Origin: CAYUIS01 sp964444825
GTDB lineage: Bacteria > Chloroflexota > Anaerolineae > B4-G1
Assembly (NCBI GenBank): GCA_964444825.1
Contig: CAYUIS010000092.1
Location: 1-20,493, forward strand
DNA: 20,493 nucleotides
Direction of reading: 5' to 3'
In this document: positions 1 through 8,573 of the stretch, in pieces
Layout of the letters: each line of letters opens with the position of its first letter
Numbering within the stretch: position 1 is the first letter of the stretch
Notes under the pieces: generated by a model
Told to the model about the DNA's origin: nothing
Database searches by the model: none
What the model saw: the letters and a program-made list of their open reading frames with translations, nothing else
Position numbers and translations under genes: made by a program

Positions 1-3000
1 AAAGGTCTGGGTGGTGGAGAGCGGTGGAAAGTGCAGCGTGCCGCTGGTGGCGACATAGTCTTCGCCCGCGGTGGCGGTGCCGTCTGAGGAGGTATAGCTC
101 ACGGTGATCGGCAGGCTGGAAGCGACACTGAGAGTGACCTTTACGACGGCGATCCCTTCACTCTCGTCAACAAGGTAGCTAGAAGTAGAGAAATCCACCT
201 CCGGGATGAGATACGTCTGCTCGTCGGCCGTGTTGTTGCTGAGCCTGGGATCGGCGGAGGTGCTCGTGATGACGACGCTGTTGGACAGCGTACCACTGGC
301 ATCGGCATTCACCGTCACCGTGAACACGAGCGCGCCCGATACACCGGGCGGAAGGGTGGGGCTGTGCCATCTGAGCGTTTGATCAGCATGCGTCGGTCCG
401 AGGAAGGGCAGAGTTGTGGTCACCATGCCACCATAGGTGACCTTCTCTGGCAACAGGTCGGTGATGGAGACGTTCTGAGCGTCGGACGGTCCGGAATTGG
501 CGATCCACAGTGTATAGGTCAAGCTCTCCCCAGGCTTTACGCCGGTTGGATCACCGGTCTTGTTGATGATCAGGTCGGCAGCCACCTCCACGGGTGTGGT
601 GATCGTATCAGTCGCCGAATAGGACTGCGTGCTGGTCGCCCAGGCGGTGTTCACGATAGCGGTGCCGGTGGGGGTCGAGCTGTCCACGCGGACGACCAGG
701 TTGATGTCGCGTGTGGTTTCGATGTCAAGCGTACCTAGCGTCCAGGTTATGACTCCCCCCACGGAAGCGGTGTGTGGCAGTGTGGCAGCGACAAAGCTTG
801 TATCGGCCGGAAGCGTATCGGTGACCACCACCCCGGTAAGGGATTCCAGGGTGGCATTGATGGCGGTGATCGTATAAGCCAGCAAGTCGCCAGCTCGAGC
901 GATTGGGGGGTTGGCCTTCTTTTCAACGTGCAGGCCGGGAGCATAGGCGTTGAGGGTCTGGATTCGGCTGTTCGTAAAGCCGCACGAGTCGGTGATCGTC
1001 AATGTCACCGCATAGGTGCCCGCGTCGGCGTAGGCGTGGCTGGTCGTCGGGCCATTGCCCGTGGTGCTGTCGCCAAACTGCCAATCCCATTCGACAATGG
1101 GCCCCCCATTGCTCATACTGGTGCTGGTAAAATGGATGGTGTTTCCGATCCGCACGACCGGCGGAGCGTAGACGTAACCCACTTGGAGGGTGGGGGGCGT
1201 CAATGTCGTCAGCAGAGGGGGGCCAAGCGAGCTGGCGACCTGTTGCGTGGTGGTGGCGACGCGGTAGAAGGCGTTGCTCAAGTTCGTCTCGCAGGTGCTG
1301 ACGACAAAGGTGACCTTGGCATGATCGTTGGGCAGCACCTGGGCCACCGTCCAACTCACCGTATGGCTGCTGGAGATGAACGAGCCCCCGCTCACGTATG
1401 TGGCGGCTGCTGGCAGTGCGTCCGTCACAACGACGTTCCTGGCGACGCCCATCCCAGTATTGGTGATGGTGAGGGTATAAGTGAAGGGGTTTCCCTGCAC
1501 CGGTGGTGACCCACCGTCGCTGGCCTGTTTGGTCAGCACAAAGGCTGGAGCGTGGACAGTGGCCGTCACTGTGCTGCTGAACGGTGCGGGCGTATACATA
1601 CTGGCTACGGAGGCCGTGTTCGTGATGACTGTGCCCTCCGGCAGCGGTGGTGTGATCGTGACGGCGAAGGTGAGCGTCACGCGGTGGCCAGCCGTGATCG
1701 TCATATCGCTGACGAGTATTGGTGGCGCCGTTCCAAGGGTGCCGATGCCGGGGGGCTCGACGCCGATGGTGTTGGAGATGAACTGGGTGTGAGCGGGGAG
1801 TGTATCCGAAACCACAACGCCGGTGGCGCATCCCGGTCCGTTGTTCAGAATAGCGATCGTATAGGTCAGCGTTTCGCCGGAATCCACCGAGCTGGGATAG
1901 CCAAGTTTGTTCACCGTCAGATTAGCAGGCCCGGTGACCTGAACCACCACTGAATTGCTCGCCTCTATGCCAAAGCTGCTGCTCAGCAGAGCGGTGTTGG
2001 TGATATTCCCACAGGGCGGCACACTGCCATTCAGCACGGCCGAGTAGCCGGCTTGTATGCTGGCGCCGGCAGTCACCGTCCCCACATCCCACAGCAGGTA
2101 TGGCGCTCCATCCGCAGACGCTCCAGCACCCCATATGCTGCCCGGAACGTAATCAGTGCCAACCGGCACAGTGTCAATGATCTGGACACCTACGGCGTCG
2201 GCACTGCCACGGTTACCGTAGGAGATGGTATACGTAAGCGCGTCGCCGGCTTGGGCGGTGGGCTGACTGGCGCTCTTTTCCACCCACAGGTCCACCGTCG
2301 GTACTTGTACCTGGTTTGATGGGATCCACCCCCGGAAATACTCGGCCACGTTGTCGCTGCTAGCGTATGCTGTGTTCTCGATGATGGTTCCTGGGGGCAG
2401 GGTGGTAGTCACCAACACCGCGAAGCTAACCAATCCTTGCGTGTTGGTCGGCACCTCGGCATCGTACCAACGGATGTGAGTGACCGGCGTAATAGGCACT
2501 GTGGGATGCCAGCTTGTGCCGTTATCCCACGAGTACGCGACCTGACTATCTCCAAACTCGGTGACGGTGAGAAAACTCGTATATTGTGGAATCGCCTCGC
2601 GTACATAGACTGCTGTTTGAGGGCTCGTGAGCGACACGTTGGTGTAGATCAGGGTATACGTAATGACGTCGCCTGGGAGCACTGCTGCCTGGTGTGCACG
2701 TTTGCCGATTATCAGGTCGGTGATGCGGGTGATCACCATGTTGGTATCGCGCGGGTTGGCCAGGTCTTGATCGAGCGTTGCCCAGTTCTTAATGAATGAG
2801 CCAGGCGGCAGCTCAGCATCGGTCCGCACGCTGAAGCGAATTTGGCCTGTTTCACCGGGGGCGATAGTACCGGGAATGACACCCGGAGTGATGGTCAGTG
2901 TGGGCGAGATGTAGGCTCCCTGGTCAGCGTCCTCGGCCTCTGTCAGCGTCACCCACTCGGCGCCGGTAAAGATAGACAGAGTGCCACTAAGGTAGCTGGT

Positions 3001-5511
3001 CGTGGGCGGAACGATGTCTTGGATGGTGACGCCGCTAGCCTGTGCCCCACCGATGTTTTCGTAGGATAAGGTATAGGTGATTGCATTTCCACGGCGGGCG
3101 ACTGACGGCCCCACTTTGACGAGCCTGACCCTGGGCGCCAGTGCTGTCGTGCGCACCGTGTTGCTGCCCGCCCTTTCGATTTCCGGGCTTGATAAGAAGG
3201 CCATATTCTCGATGACCGTGCCGTCTTCCACAAACTCGCTGATTGTGGCGGTGAAAACCACAGTACCACTGACTCCTGGCGTCAGCGTACTCAGCGCCCA
3301 AGTGATCGTGCTGCTGGCGGGATTGTAGGTTCCACCACTGGAAATAGACTGAAGGGCGACGTGCTGGATGGGTACCACGTCGTGGAGTACGGCGTCAGTG
3401 ACTGTAGTTCCCGTGCTGCGGTTGACGTAGAACGTAGTGTACACCAGGGTATCGCCGATTTTAGCCTGGGCGGCGCTGACCGACTTGATCAGGATGATGG
3501 GGCTGATGTAGACAATGGTGTCGTCTGTAGGATTAAAGAGCGTCCCCGTAGATTCATCTCTGCCGATTGCTTCGCTATGGTTGACGCTGATAAATATCGC
3601 ATCCGTGTCGGTGATCCGGGCCTGGAAGGTGAGCGTCAGACTTTGGTTGGCGTCCAGGTAGGCTGAGAGATCCCAGGAAAGCGTCTGGTCGCTGGTCATA
3701 GGTTCTGGGCTGGCTGTGCCACCGCCAGGGTAAGTCACGTGTGTGCTGCTCGATACGTACGTCCAACTGACGGGCAGCGTGTTGGTGATGGCGACATCCT
3801 TCATAGGCAGATCGTAGCTCTGGGTTAGCAGTGTGAAGGTCACCGTACCGCCCGCAGGGGTCAGCATAGTTGGCTCGGACGTAGCATCTATGGTCAGTAC
3901 GGGGTCCAGCCAGGTCTGCCGTAGAGGCAGCGTGGTCAAACCCAGGTCGAGGTAGGGGGTCGAGGGTCCCGCTGTACGTGGATCCTCTCCCCAGACAACG
4001 GCGAATTTGCCCGTGGCCCAGATGTGCATACCGGTGTTGTCGTTGTCAACGTTATCAAAGATGCGTCGCTGCTCCAAGGTATCGAGGGTAAAGCTCTCGT
4101 CCGGGACACCGTCCAATGGGCTGAAATCGGCATGGAAAGTGGTGTTATCAGCCAACGGCGTAACCCATACTGGGGAGCCGTTCACACAGCCGGCACTGTC
4201 AGGAGGTGTGCACGAGTTGCCGGGCGCCCACGATACATAGTAGTCCTGCGTAAGGTATTTGGCCGGGAAACCCGAAAAACCCCAGTCAAATGCGGTCTGT
4301 GAAGTATCAGCGCAGACTACAAGCCCAAATGGGCCATCGGGCGAGGTAAACCGCGCCGCCGAGTCCTGGGGCACGAACCCTCTCCTTACTCGTGAATAGG
4401 GCACCGTCGAGCTAATAGAGTCCCTGGCACTGATAGAGAAGGTGGTGTGGGTAAAGCGATCGTAGGCGTTGATGGTGATGGGGAAACTGTTGGGATTTGA
4501 GAGGTAGACCTCGGCTGGGGCATCCCGGCCACCGGAAGTGCTGTTGTCGCCTCTGGTATTGGGCACCCCATAGTCGGTCCCCCCGTGTTGTTGGGGCATC
4601 ACCATAAAGAAACGACTCTGGAATCCTGCAGGAGGGCTGTCTGCGCCAGTGATTAGCCCTACCTGGATTGGCCGATTGGCGTGGATGAACGTAGAAGTGT
4701 TGATGGTGACCGTCGGCGCTGAACTGGAGTTAATGTAGCCCTGACTGGAATAGGTCTGGCCCTGATCGAGAGATAACGTCACAACTTGGTCGCCATTATC
4801 AATCGATACAGTGGTGTCCTGTTCGAATGCTCCGAGTTCCAGGAAGACATCGCGAAAGTCACCAAATGCGCCACTGTCTCCGCCCCCGAGAGTGTACAGG
4901 TCTTCGCCGATAGGTAGATGATAGGAATAGGTCTCCACGTAGAACTGACCAGAGTACACTTCCCAACCGCCGCCAGCCCACGAGCTGCCTACGGGCCACA
5001 TCACGTGGGTGAGAGCTACCGGGCCACCGGAGGTGATGATACGGTCGCCGCCGTCGTAGCGCAAGTTGCTGGGATCGGAGCTCTGAGAGCGTGGTACCGG
5101 GATGCACTGGTTTATGGTCGGGCCACTGGTTTGTGTGCTGGTCAGGGAGAGGGAAGCGCCGATGCTCAGGTGATAGATCGCCGTGCTGCTCTGCGTAGGA
5201 TTGAGCAGGTCTGTTTCATAGCCATCTTCCCAGTGATCGTAGTAGACTACCTGGTAATCGGTCGTGGCTACCAGGCCTACGGTCGAGCAGATCTGCGCAG
5301 GTATGCTGCCATCGAAGATGGTGTCAAAGGCCTGCCACACGTGTTCTTCGTAGCCCAACACATAGTACTCCTGGAACCCGGTAGGGAGAGCGTGGGCGGG
5401 GAACGCAGCAAAGTGTGTGAGTGCCAGTGCACTACATACAGCAACCAGGAAAATGATGGCGCGGTGTCTTGTGCGCCCGCGGATGTTTGCACTGCCTCTA
5501 CGTATTGACAT
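1..5511 (-). CDS. Giant secreted DUF11/PKD/Calx-beta surface protein (partial, runs off left edge)
   Basis: One frame stays open from the ATG at 5511 to base 1: 1837 codons without a stop, so the C-terminus lies outside the window. Residues 1-41 are a signal peptide: an Arg-rich start, a hydrophobic core around residues 18-37, and a likely cut after AHA41. Residues ~42-530 form a globular secreted region I do not recognise with certainty; it loosely recalls IgGFc-binding-like adhesin heads. About nine DUF11-like beta-sandwich repeats follow, with GD-x-LTYTI and xxDTLP signatures, starting near residues 535, 672, 794, 930, 1071, 1193, 1320, 1523 and 1642. A PKD domain (WDWQFGDS, HAYADAGTY) lies at ~1440-1515 and a Calx-beta domain (VDESEG, GTATAGEDY) starts at ~1768. 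These families build cell-surface stalks; function in adhesion or as an outer coat is inferred. The SD is weak (AAGGG only 2 nt from ATG). The start rests on the signal peptide. Confidence 0.9.
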   Translation of the reverse strand, partial: MSIRRGSANIRGRTRHRAIIFLVAVCSALALTHFAAFPAHALPTGFQEYYVLGYEEHVWQAFDTIFDGSIPAQICSTVGLVATTDYQVVYYDHWEDGYETDLLNPTQSSTAIYHLSIGASLSLTSTQTSGPTINQCIPVPRSQSSDPSNLRYDGGDRIITSGGPVALTHVMWPVGSSWAGGGWEVYSGQFYVETYSYHLPIGEDLYTLGGGDSGAFGDFRDVFLELGAFEQDTTVSIDNGDQVVTLSLDQGQTYSSQGYINSSSAPTVTINTSTFIHANRPIQVGLITGADSPPAGFQSRFFMVMPQQHGGTDYGVPNTRGDNSTSGGRDAPAEVYLSNPNSFPITINAYDRFTHTTFSISARDSISSTVPYSRVRRGFVPQDSAARFTSPDGPFGLVVCADTSQTAFDWGFSGFPAKYLTQDYYVSWAPGNSCTPPDSAGCVNGSPVWVTPLADNTTFHADFSPLDGVPDESFTLDTLEQRRIFDNVDNDNTGMHIWATGKFAVVWGEDPRTAGPSTPYLDLGLTTLPLRQTWLDPVLTIDATSEPTMLTPAGGTVTFTLLTQSYDLPMKDVAITNTLPVSWTYVSSSTHVTYPGGGTASPEPMTSDQTLSWDLSAYLDANQSLTLTFQARITDTDAIFISVNHSEAIGRDESTGTLFNPTDDTIVYISPIILIKSVSAAQAKIGDTLVYTTFYVNRSTGTTVTDAVLHDVVPIQHVALQSISSGGTYNPASSTITWALSTLTPGVSGTVVFTATISEFVEDGTVIENMAFLSSPEIERAGSNTVRTTALAPRVRLVKVGPSVARRGNAITYTLSYENIGGAQASGVTIQDIVPPTTSYLSGTLSIFTGAEWVTLTEAEDADQGAYISPTLTITPGVIPGTIAPGETGQIRFSVRTDAELPPGSFIKNWATLDQDLANPRDTNMVITRITDLIIGKRAHQAAVLPGDVITYTLIYTNVSLTSPQTAVYVREAIPQYTSFLTVTEFGDSQVAYSWDNGTSWHPTVPITPVTHIRWYDAEVPTNTQGLVSFAVLVTTTLPPGTIIENTAYASSDNVAEYFRGWIPSNQVQVPTVDLWVEKSASQPTAQAGDALTYTISYGNRGSADAVGVQIIDTVPVGTDYVPGSIWGAGASADGAPYLLWDVGTVTAGASIQAGYSAVLNGSVPPCGNITNTALLSSSFGIEASNSVVVQVTGPANLTVNKLGYPSSVDSGETLTYTIAILNNGPGCATGVVVSDTLPAHTQFISNTIGVEPPGIGTLGTAPPILVSDMTITAGHRVTLTFAVTITPPLPEGTVITNTASVASMYTPAPFSSTVTATVHAPAFVLTKQASDGGSPPVQGNPFTYTLTITNTGMGVARNVVVTDALPAAATYVSGGSFISSSHTVSWTVAQVLPNDHAKVTFVVSTCETNLSNAFYRVATTTQQVASSLGPPLLTTLTPPTLQVGYVYAPPVVRIGNTIHFTSTSMSNGGPIVEWDWQFGDSTTGNGPTTSHAYADAGTYAVTLTITDSCGFTNSRIQTLNAYAPGLHVEKKANPPIARAGDLLAYTITAINATLESLTGVVVTDTLPADTSFVAATLPHTASVGGVITWTLGTLDIETTRDINLVVRVDSSTPTGTAIVNTAWATSTQSYSATDTITTPVEVAADLIINKTGDPTGVKPGESLTYTLWIANSGPSDAQNVSITDLLPEKVTYGGMVTTTLPFLGPTHADQTLRWHSPTLPPGVSGALVFTVTVNADASGTLSNSVVITSTSADPRLSNNTADEQTYLIPEVDFSTSSYLVDESEGIAVVKVTLSVASSLPITVSYTSSDGTATAGEDYVATSGTLHFPPLSTTQTF

Positions 5512-5672
5512 TGCCCTTCTGGTGCCAGTGATTCCGGCCGGCCATTCCTGGAAATCCTCAATGTGCGCCACAGTCTGCCAGATACACAAACGCACACTCG
5601 TCACCCTGGACAAAGTGTGCTCCCCTCCCCTTACAAGATTGTGGTGCGATTCGTGGTTTCACAGGCAGGTAT

Positions 5673-5701
5673 ATATTATCATGTTTTCGAGCCCGGTGCA
5701 A
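5673..5701 (-). promoter_or_regulatory. Sigma-70-like promoter of the giant surface protein
   Basis: On the minus strand a TTGCAC -35 box (5696-5701) and a TAATAT -10 box (5673-5678) are separated by exactly 17 bp. This predicts transcription starting near 5666 and a leader of about 150 nt before the ATG at 5511. The surrounding stretch is AT-rich compared with the genes. The promoter separates the surface-protein gene from the permease gene that ends at 5780. It is predicted from sequence only. Confidence 0.65.
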
Positions 5702-5779
5702 GGAAAATCTAGTAAAATTCAGGCTAAAAACTGCTAATAATGTCTGGGCTTGATTGGTTTGAATCGACGATGGGGGTGT

Positions 5780-7012
5780 CTAGATGCTCAGCAGGAACAC
5801 TGCTCCGGCGGTGGCTGCCACAAGCAATACTGCTGGGACCAAAAGCTTGTAAACTGCCCTCCACTCAGCCTGGAAGTAAGCGCGGGTTAGCGCCAGGCAC
5901 AGGTGAATGGGGGAACACATAGTACCCAGGTATCCTCCAGCAATCAACCAAGCCGCCCACTCCAGCGGGATGCCTCCTCCATCCACAGCGAGCAAGGGTA
6001 CTATGATGGGAAAGCCAATGCTGTAACCTGCTGCCATCAGGCCGGTCAGGAGGCCGGCGATAGCCGGCACTGCAAAGGCCAGGACCATCAGCGGTATGTT
6101 GAGTTTGCTCAGGTCCTCGGATACGGCGATAACCGCTCCACTGTTTTCCAAAACCCGCCGAAAGATGAGGGCGCCAAAGATGACGGAAATCGTCTTCCAA
6201 GGGATGCGTTCGCGCAGTATGGTGACCAGCCGGCGTGGTGGGAAGCGATTGATCAACATGATCAGCGTGATGGTCACCAAAAGACTGAGGATCAGGGTGA
6301 GACGGTCATCAAGGGGCAGGATCAGGGAGAGGGCGATGACGAGTGCTATGGGCCAGATACTCGTTGCGAGCGTTCGCAGACTGGAGAGGGGCGATGCGGG
6401 CGCTGGATTGACTTTTTTCTGCTGGGGCAGCCCCAGCAGACCGAAGAGCACACCACTCAGGATGGCTGCTATGGTCATCGGCCATGTCGCTCTGATCAGT
6501 TGCGTGGGTGTCAGCCCTAGCAGCGCAGCTCCCAGCATCAAAGAGGGGTAAAGCGGGAATACGGGTTCCCAGACGTGGCGGAACCAGTAGTTGATGAACG
6601 TCTTGCGGGCTCCGTCTACGTCTAGCCGGCTGCCTACCTCTTCCACCATAGGGGCGGAAAACATAGCCCCACCAACCATCGGCAGGAGGCCAATCAGTGC
6701 AGGCAGCGCAGCGATCACGACTCGTCCATTGGGATTCAAGGCCTGGAGTGATTCAACCATCCTCTCCAAGCTGGCGGCCTCCCGCAGCAGTTCTCCCATG
6801 ATCATGATCAGTGCGACAATGAGCGTCAGCCGTAGGGTGAGTAGGTCAATTGTGGTCAAGAGGACGTCGCGCAGTATCTCCTGAGGTGGATGGGCAAAGG
6901 CCAGGCCGATGACAATCGATGCGAGTACAAGGACAAGCCCTAGGTTCCACTGACGGCTCAGTAGAACGATGATCCCGACGAATACGAGGCCTAGTTTCAG
7001 CAAAGCGGTCAC
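5780..7012 (-). CDS. DUF401 family integral membrane permease
   Basis: This 410-residue protein is almost entirely hydrophobic, with roughly ten or more predicted membrane segments. It fits the DUF401 family of the ion-transporter (IT) superfamily, related in fold to anion and sugar-acid permeases such as GntP and DctM. Visible landmarks are the GLLPMVGGAMFSAP segment near residue 110 and the WEPVFPLYPSLMLGAALLG segment near residue 155. The start is GTG at 7012, chosen because AGGAGAG (7021-7027) lies 8 nt upstream and the hydrophobic N-terminus begins there. It is the last gene of the aminotransferase/kinase/RLP cluster, 137 bp after the RLP, so it may import the substrate of that pathway (inference). 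The substrate cannot be read from sequence. No clear terminator is seen after it. Confidence 0.85.
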   Translation of the reverse strand: MTALLKLGLVFVGIIVLLSRQWNLGLVLVLASIVIGLAFAHPPQEILRDVLLTTIDLLTLRLTLIVALIMIMGELLREAASLERMVESLQALNPNGRVVIAALPALIGLLPMVGGAMFSAPMVEEVGSRLDVDGARKTFINYWFRHVWEPVFPLYPSLMLGAALLGLTPTQLIRATWPMTIAAILSGVLFGLLGLPQQKKVNPAPASPLSSLRTLATSIWPIALVIALSLILPLDDRLTLILSLLVTITLIMLINRFPPRRLVTILRERIPWKTISVIFGALIFRRVLENSGAVIAVSEDLSKLNIPLMVLAFAVPAIAGLLTGLMAAGYSIGFPIIVPLLAVDGGGIPLEWAAWLIAGGYLGTMCSPIHLCLALTRAYFQAEWRAVYKLLVPAVLLVAATAGAVFLLSI

Positions 7013-7149
7013 GGCTGGCTCTCTCCTGACTCCTGCGATCTGTGCCGCAGGTTCTTCTCAAGATACTGCCGGATAGGCAGCGCCGGGAAGTATACCTGGA
7101 TTCTGGGCCAAGTCCAGCCGTGACCCGCCTATGCTTTGTTCATCTTGTT

Positions 7150-8460
7150 CTATAGCGAGATTCCCTTCCCAAACGGATCTGTCCACGCCGTGAGCGAAGC
7201 CGCCAACTCGGGATGCTCCTGAGCTGCTTCTTTGAGCGGTATGCCCTGCATGGTGGCATCAATTGCCTGGCGAAAGGCTTTGCCGCCTGCCACCGGTCCG
7301 TCTGGATGGGCGTGGATACCACCGCCAGAGCCAATGACGATGTCGCACCCTAGGTCCTTGATCGCCTTGGGCACCATCGAGGGCGTAATCCCGCCGGAGG
7401 CCATTGGGAACGTGGGCTTGACATCGTAGAATGGGAAGGCGAGATTGCGAGCCACGTTTATGAACCTGTCCTTGATCACAGGGGCTTTCCCATAGGGCGC
7501 TGGAAAGACGACAATGTCGGCGCCGGCCAAACGGGGCAGCTTGCCCAGAACAAGGTGCGAACTGACGCCGTGGTAGGGAGACATGTAGTAAGCGCCCGCC
7601 ACATCCATATGCCCCAAAATGGGGACATTGATATCCGGATCCTCTGCCAGCGCCCGCAGGACCGGGAACCCCGTTGCCAGATAGTTTACCATGATGCCAT
7701 TACAGCCCAGTTCCACAGCTCGACGGGCATTCTCAAAGACCTGTGGAATCTCGTCGGTGACATTGACGGTGTATAGTGTGTGTTCGCCGGTTTCCTCATA
7801 GGTTTGTCGCTCGGCCTCCATATACAGCGTCACCCGCTTCTGCACGGTGTTGAAGGATGCGTTGGCTAACAGCTCATCGTCCTTAATGATGTCACAGCCA
7901 CCCATGGCGGCTGCCCGGAACAACTCTACCCCCACCTCAGGCGTGTAACCGGTGCAGGGCTTGATCATGTTGTTGAGGAGCGGTCGCTCATACACACCCA
8001 GGATCTCTCGCACGCCCGAGATGCCGAACTTGGGACCCTGGAATCGGTCGACAAATCCCTTTGGGAATCGGATGTCGAGCACCTTTATCCGGCCACCCAT
8101 AGAGATGTTGCCCACCACCGTGGTCAGGAGCATGGGTATCTGGGGACCGATATTCACCTGGGGAAAGGCAATTTGAATGATATAGTTGCGCGTCTCCACT
8201 CCCGATGGAACGGTGAATTCGAAATCGGGTACTTCGTAGACGCCGATGACCTTTGCCACATGTCGGCAGCGTACCTCAGTGGTCTCCCCTGGCACACACA
8301 CCCAGGTCCCTGTCGATTGCTCGATTGCCAGCGCTGGGGCCAGGCTGGGGATAGGAACACTGGCTGGAAATGATGCCAGGTACGTGCCGATGAGATACTC
8401 ATCATAATCCACTCCATCGGGCAAAGCAAGGGGGAGGGACTCTATGTCCTGTTTTTCCAT
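7150..8460 (-). CDS. RuBisCO-like protein (form IV type, RLP)
   Basis: This 436-residue protein has the N-terminal RuBisCO domain (to ~residue 140) and the TIM-barrel large-chain domain. Numbering against spinach RuBisCO by eye: E60, T65 and W66 match E47, T52 and W53; N123 matches N118; K175 matches K167 (MIKPC); the carbamylated-lysine motif K201-D203-E204 is intact as K193-D194-D195-E196; H294 matches H284; S379 matches S355 (ASGGI); the GGG phosphate site is at 379-381. Changed positions include K177 (C169), R295 (M285) and H327 (hydrophobic), and loop 6 is remodelled around FPAPYGK, where K325 may stand in for K334. This mix suggests metal-dependent enolate chemistry on a phosphorylated sugar without CO2 fixation. 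Known RLP roles (methionine salvage enolase, isomerase, 3-oxo-isoapionate-4-phosphate decarboxylase) are options; none is proven. AAAGGAGGT (8467-8475) supports the ATG. Confidence 0.92.
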   Translation of the reverse strand: MEKQDIESLPLALPDGVDYDEYLIGTYLASFPASVPIPSLAPALAIEQSTGTWVCVPGETTEVRCRHVAKVIGVYEVPDFEFTVPSGVETRNYIIQIAFPQVNIGPQIPMLLTTVVGNISMGGRIKVLDIRFPKGFVDRFQGPKFGISGVREILGVYERPLLNNMIKPCTGYTPEVGVELFRAAAMGGCDIIKDDELLANASFNTVQKRVTLYMEAERQTYEETGEHTLYTVNVTDEIPQVFENARRAVELGCNGIMVNYLATGFPVLRALAEDPDINVPILGHMDVAGAYYMSPYHGVSSHLVLGKLPRLAGADIVVFPAPYGKAPVIKDRFINVARNLAFPFYDVKPTFPMASGGITPSMVPKAIKDLGCDIVIGSGGGIHAHPDGPVAGGKAFRQAIDATMQGIPLKEAAQEHPELAASLTAWTDPFGKGISL

Positions 8461-8466
8461 GGTGCG

Positions 8467-8475
8467 ACCTCCTTT
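8467..8475 (-). promoter_or_regulatory. Strong Shine-Dalgarno site of the RLP gene
   Basis: AAAGGAGGT lies 6 nt before the ATG at 8460. It sits between that ATG and the 88-bp repeat, which starts at 8486. The insertion therefore left the ribosome site intact and only lengthened the upstream spacer. Confidence 0.8.
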
Positions 8476-8485
8476 GGAAGGCTAT

Positions 8486-8573
8486 GTACTTGTTCAAAAA
8501 CAACTCCGTGCTTCTACGGCTGTTTTGCGTCTGATTCCTGTGCCAAAGTGCGAAGTTATTAATGAACAAGTGC
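8486..8573. mobile_element. MITE-like 88-bp repeat, copy 1
   Basis: This copy differs from the one at 19766-19853 at 3 of 88 positions. The ends are inverted repeats: GTACTTGTTCA on the left and TGAACAAGTGC on the right (10 of 11 match). The similarity continues imperfectly to about 28 bp (21 of 28). TAT flanks both sides (8483-8485 and 8574-8576); if the neighbouring C is counted, the duplication is CTAT. There is no coding capacity and no transposase in the window, so this is a non-autonomous element. It lies between the FGGY kinase and the RLP. Read from the kinase side it has a stop in all three frames; the kinase stop TAG (8573-8575) spans the element edge and the duplicated target. Confidence 0.85.

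Noticed and set aside
772..1509. Plus-strand open frame of 245 codons and minus-strand frame at 923-1831 in other phases
   Set aside because: Both lie within the continuous DUF11/PKD frame and give low-complexity, non-family translations.
1..5511. CRISPR or tandem DNA repeats in the repetitive surface-protein gene
   Set aside because: The repetition is at protein-fold level; no regularly spaced identical DNA repeats were seen.
5512..5672. Possible riboswitch in the ~150-nt leader of the surface-protein gene
   Set aside because: I looked for c-di-GMP and other known aptamer cores and saw none; only a GGCCGGCC palindrome and purine-rich stretches are present.
7066..7080. Small inverted repeat CTGCC-GGATA-GGCAG between permease and RLP genes
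   Set aside because: It has a 5-bp stem with no T run on either strand; too weak to call a terminator.
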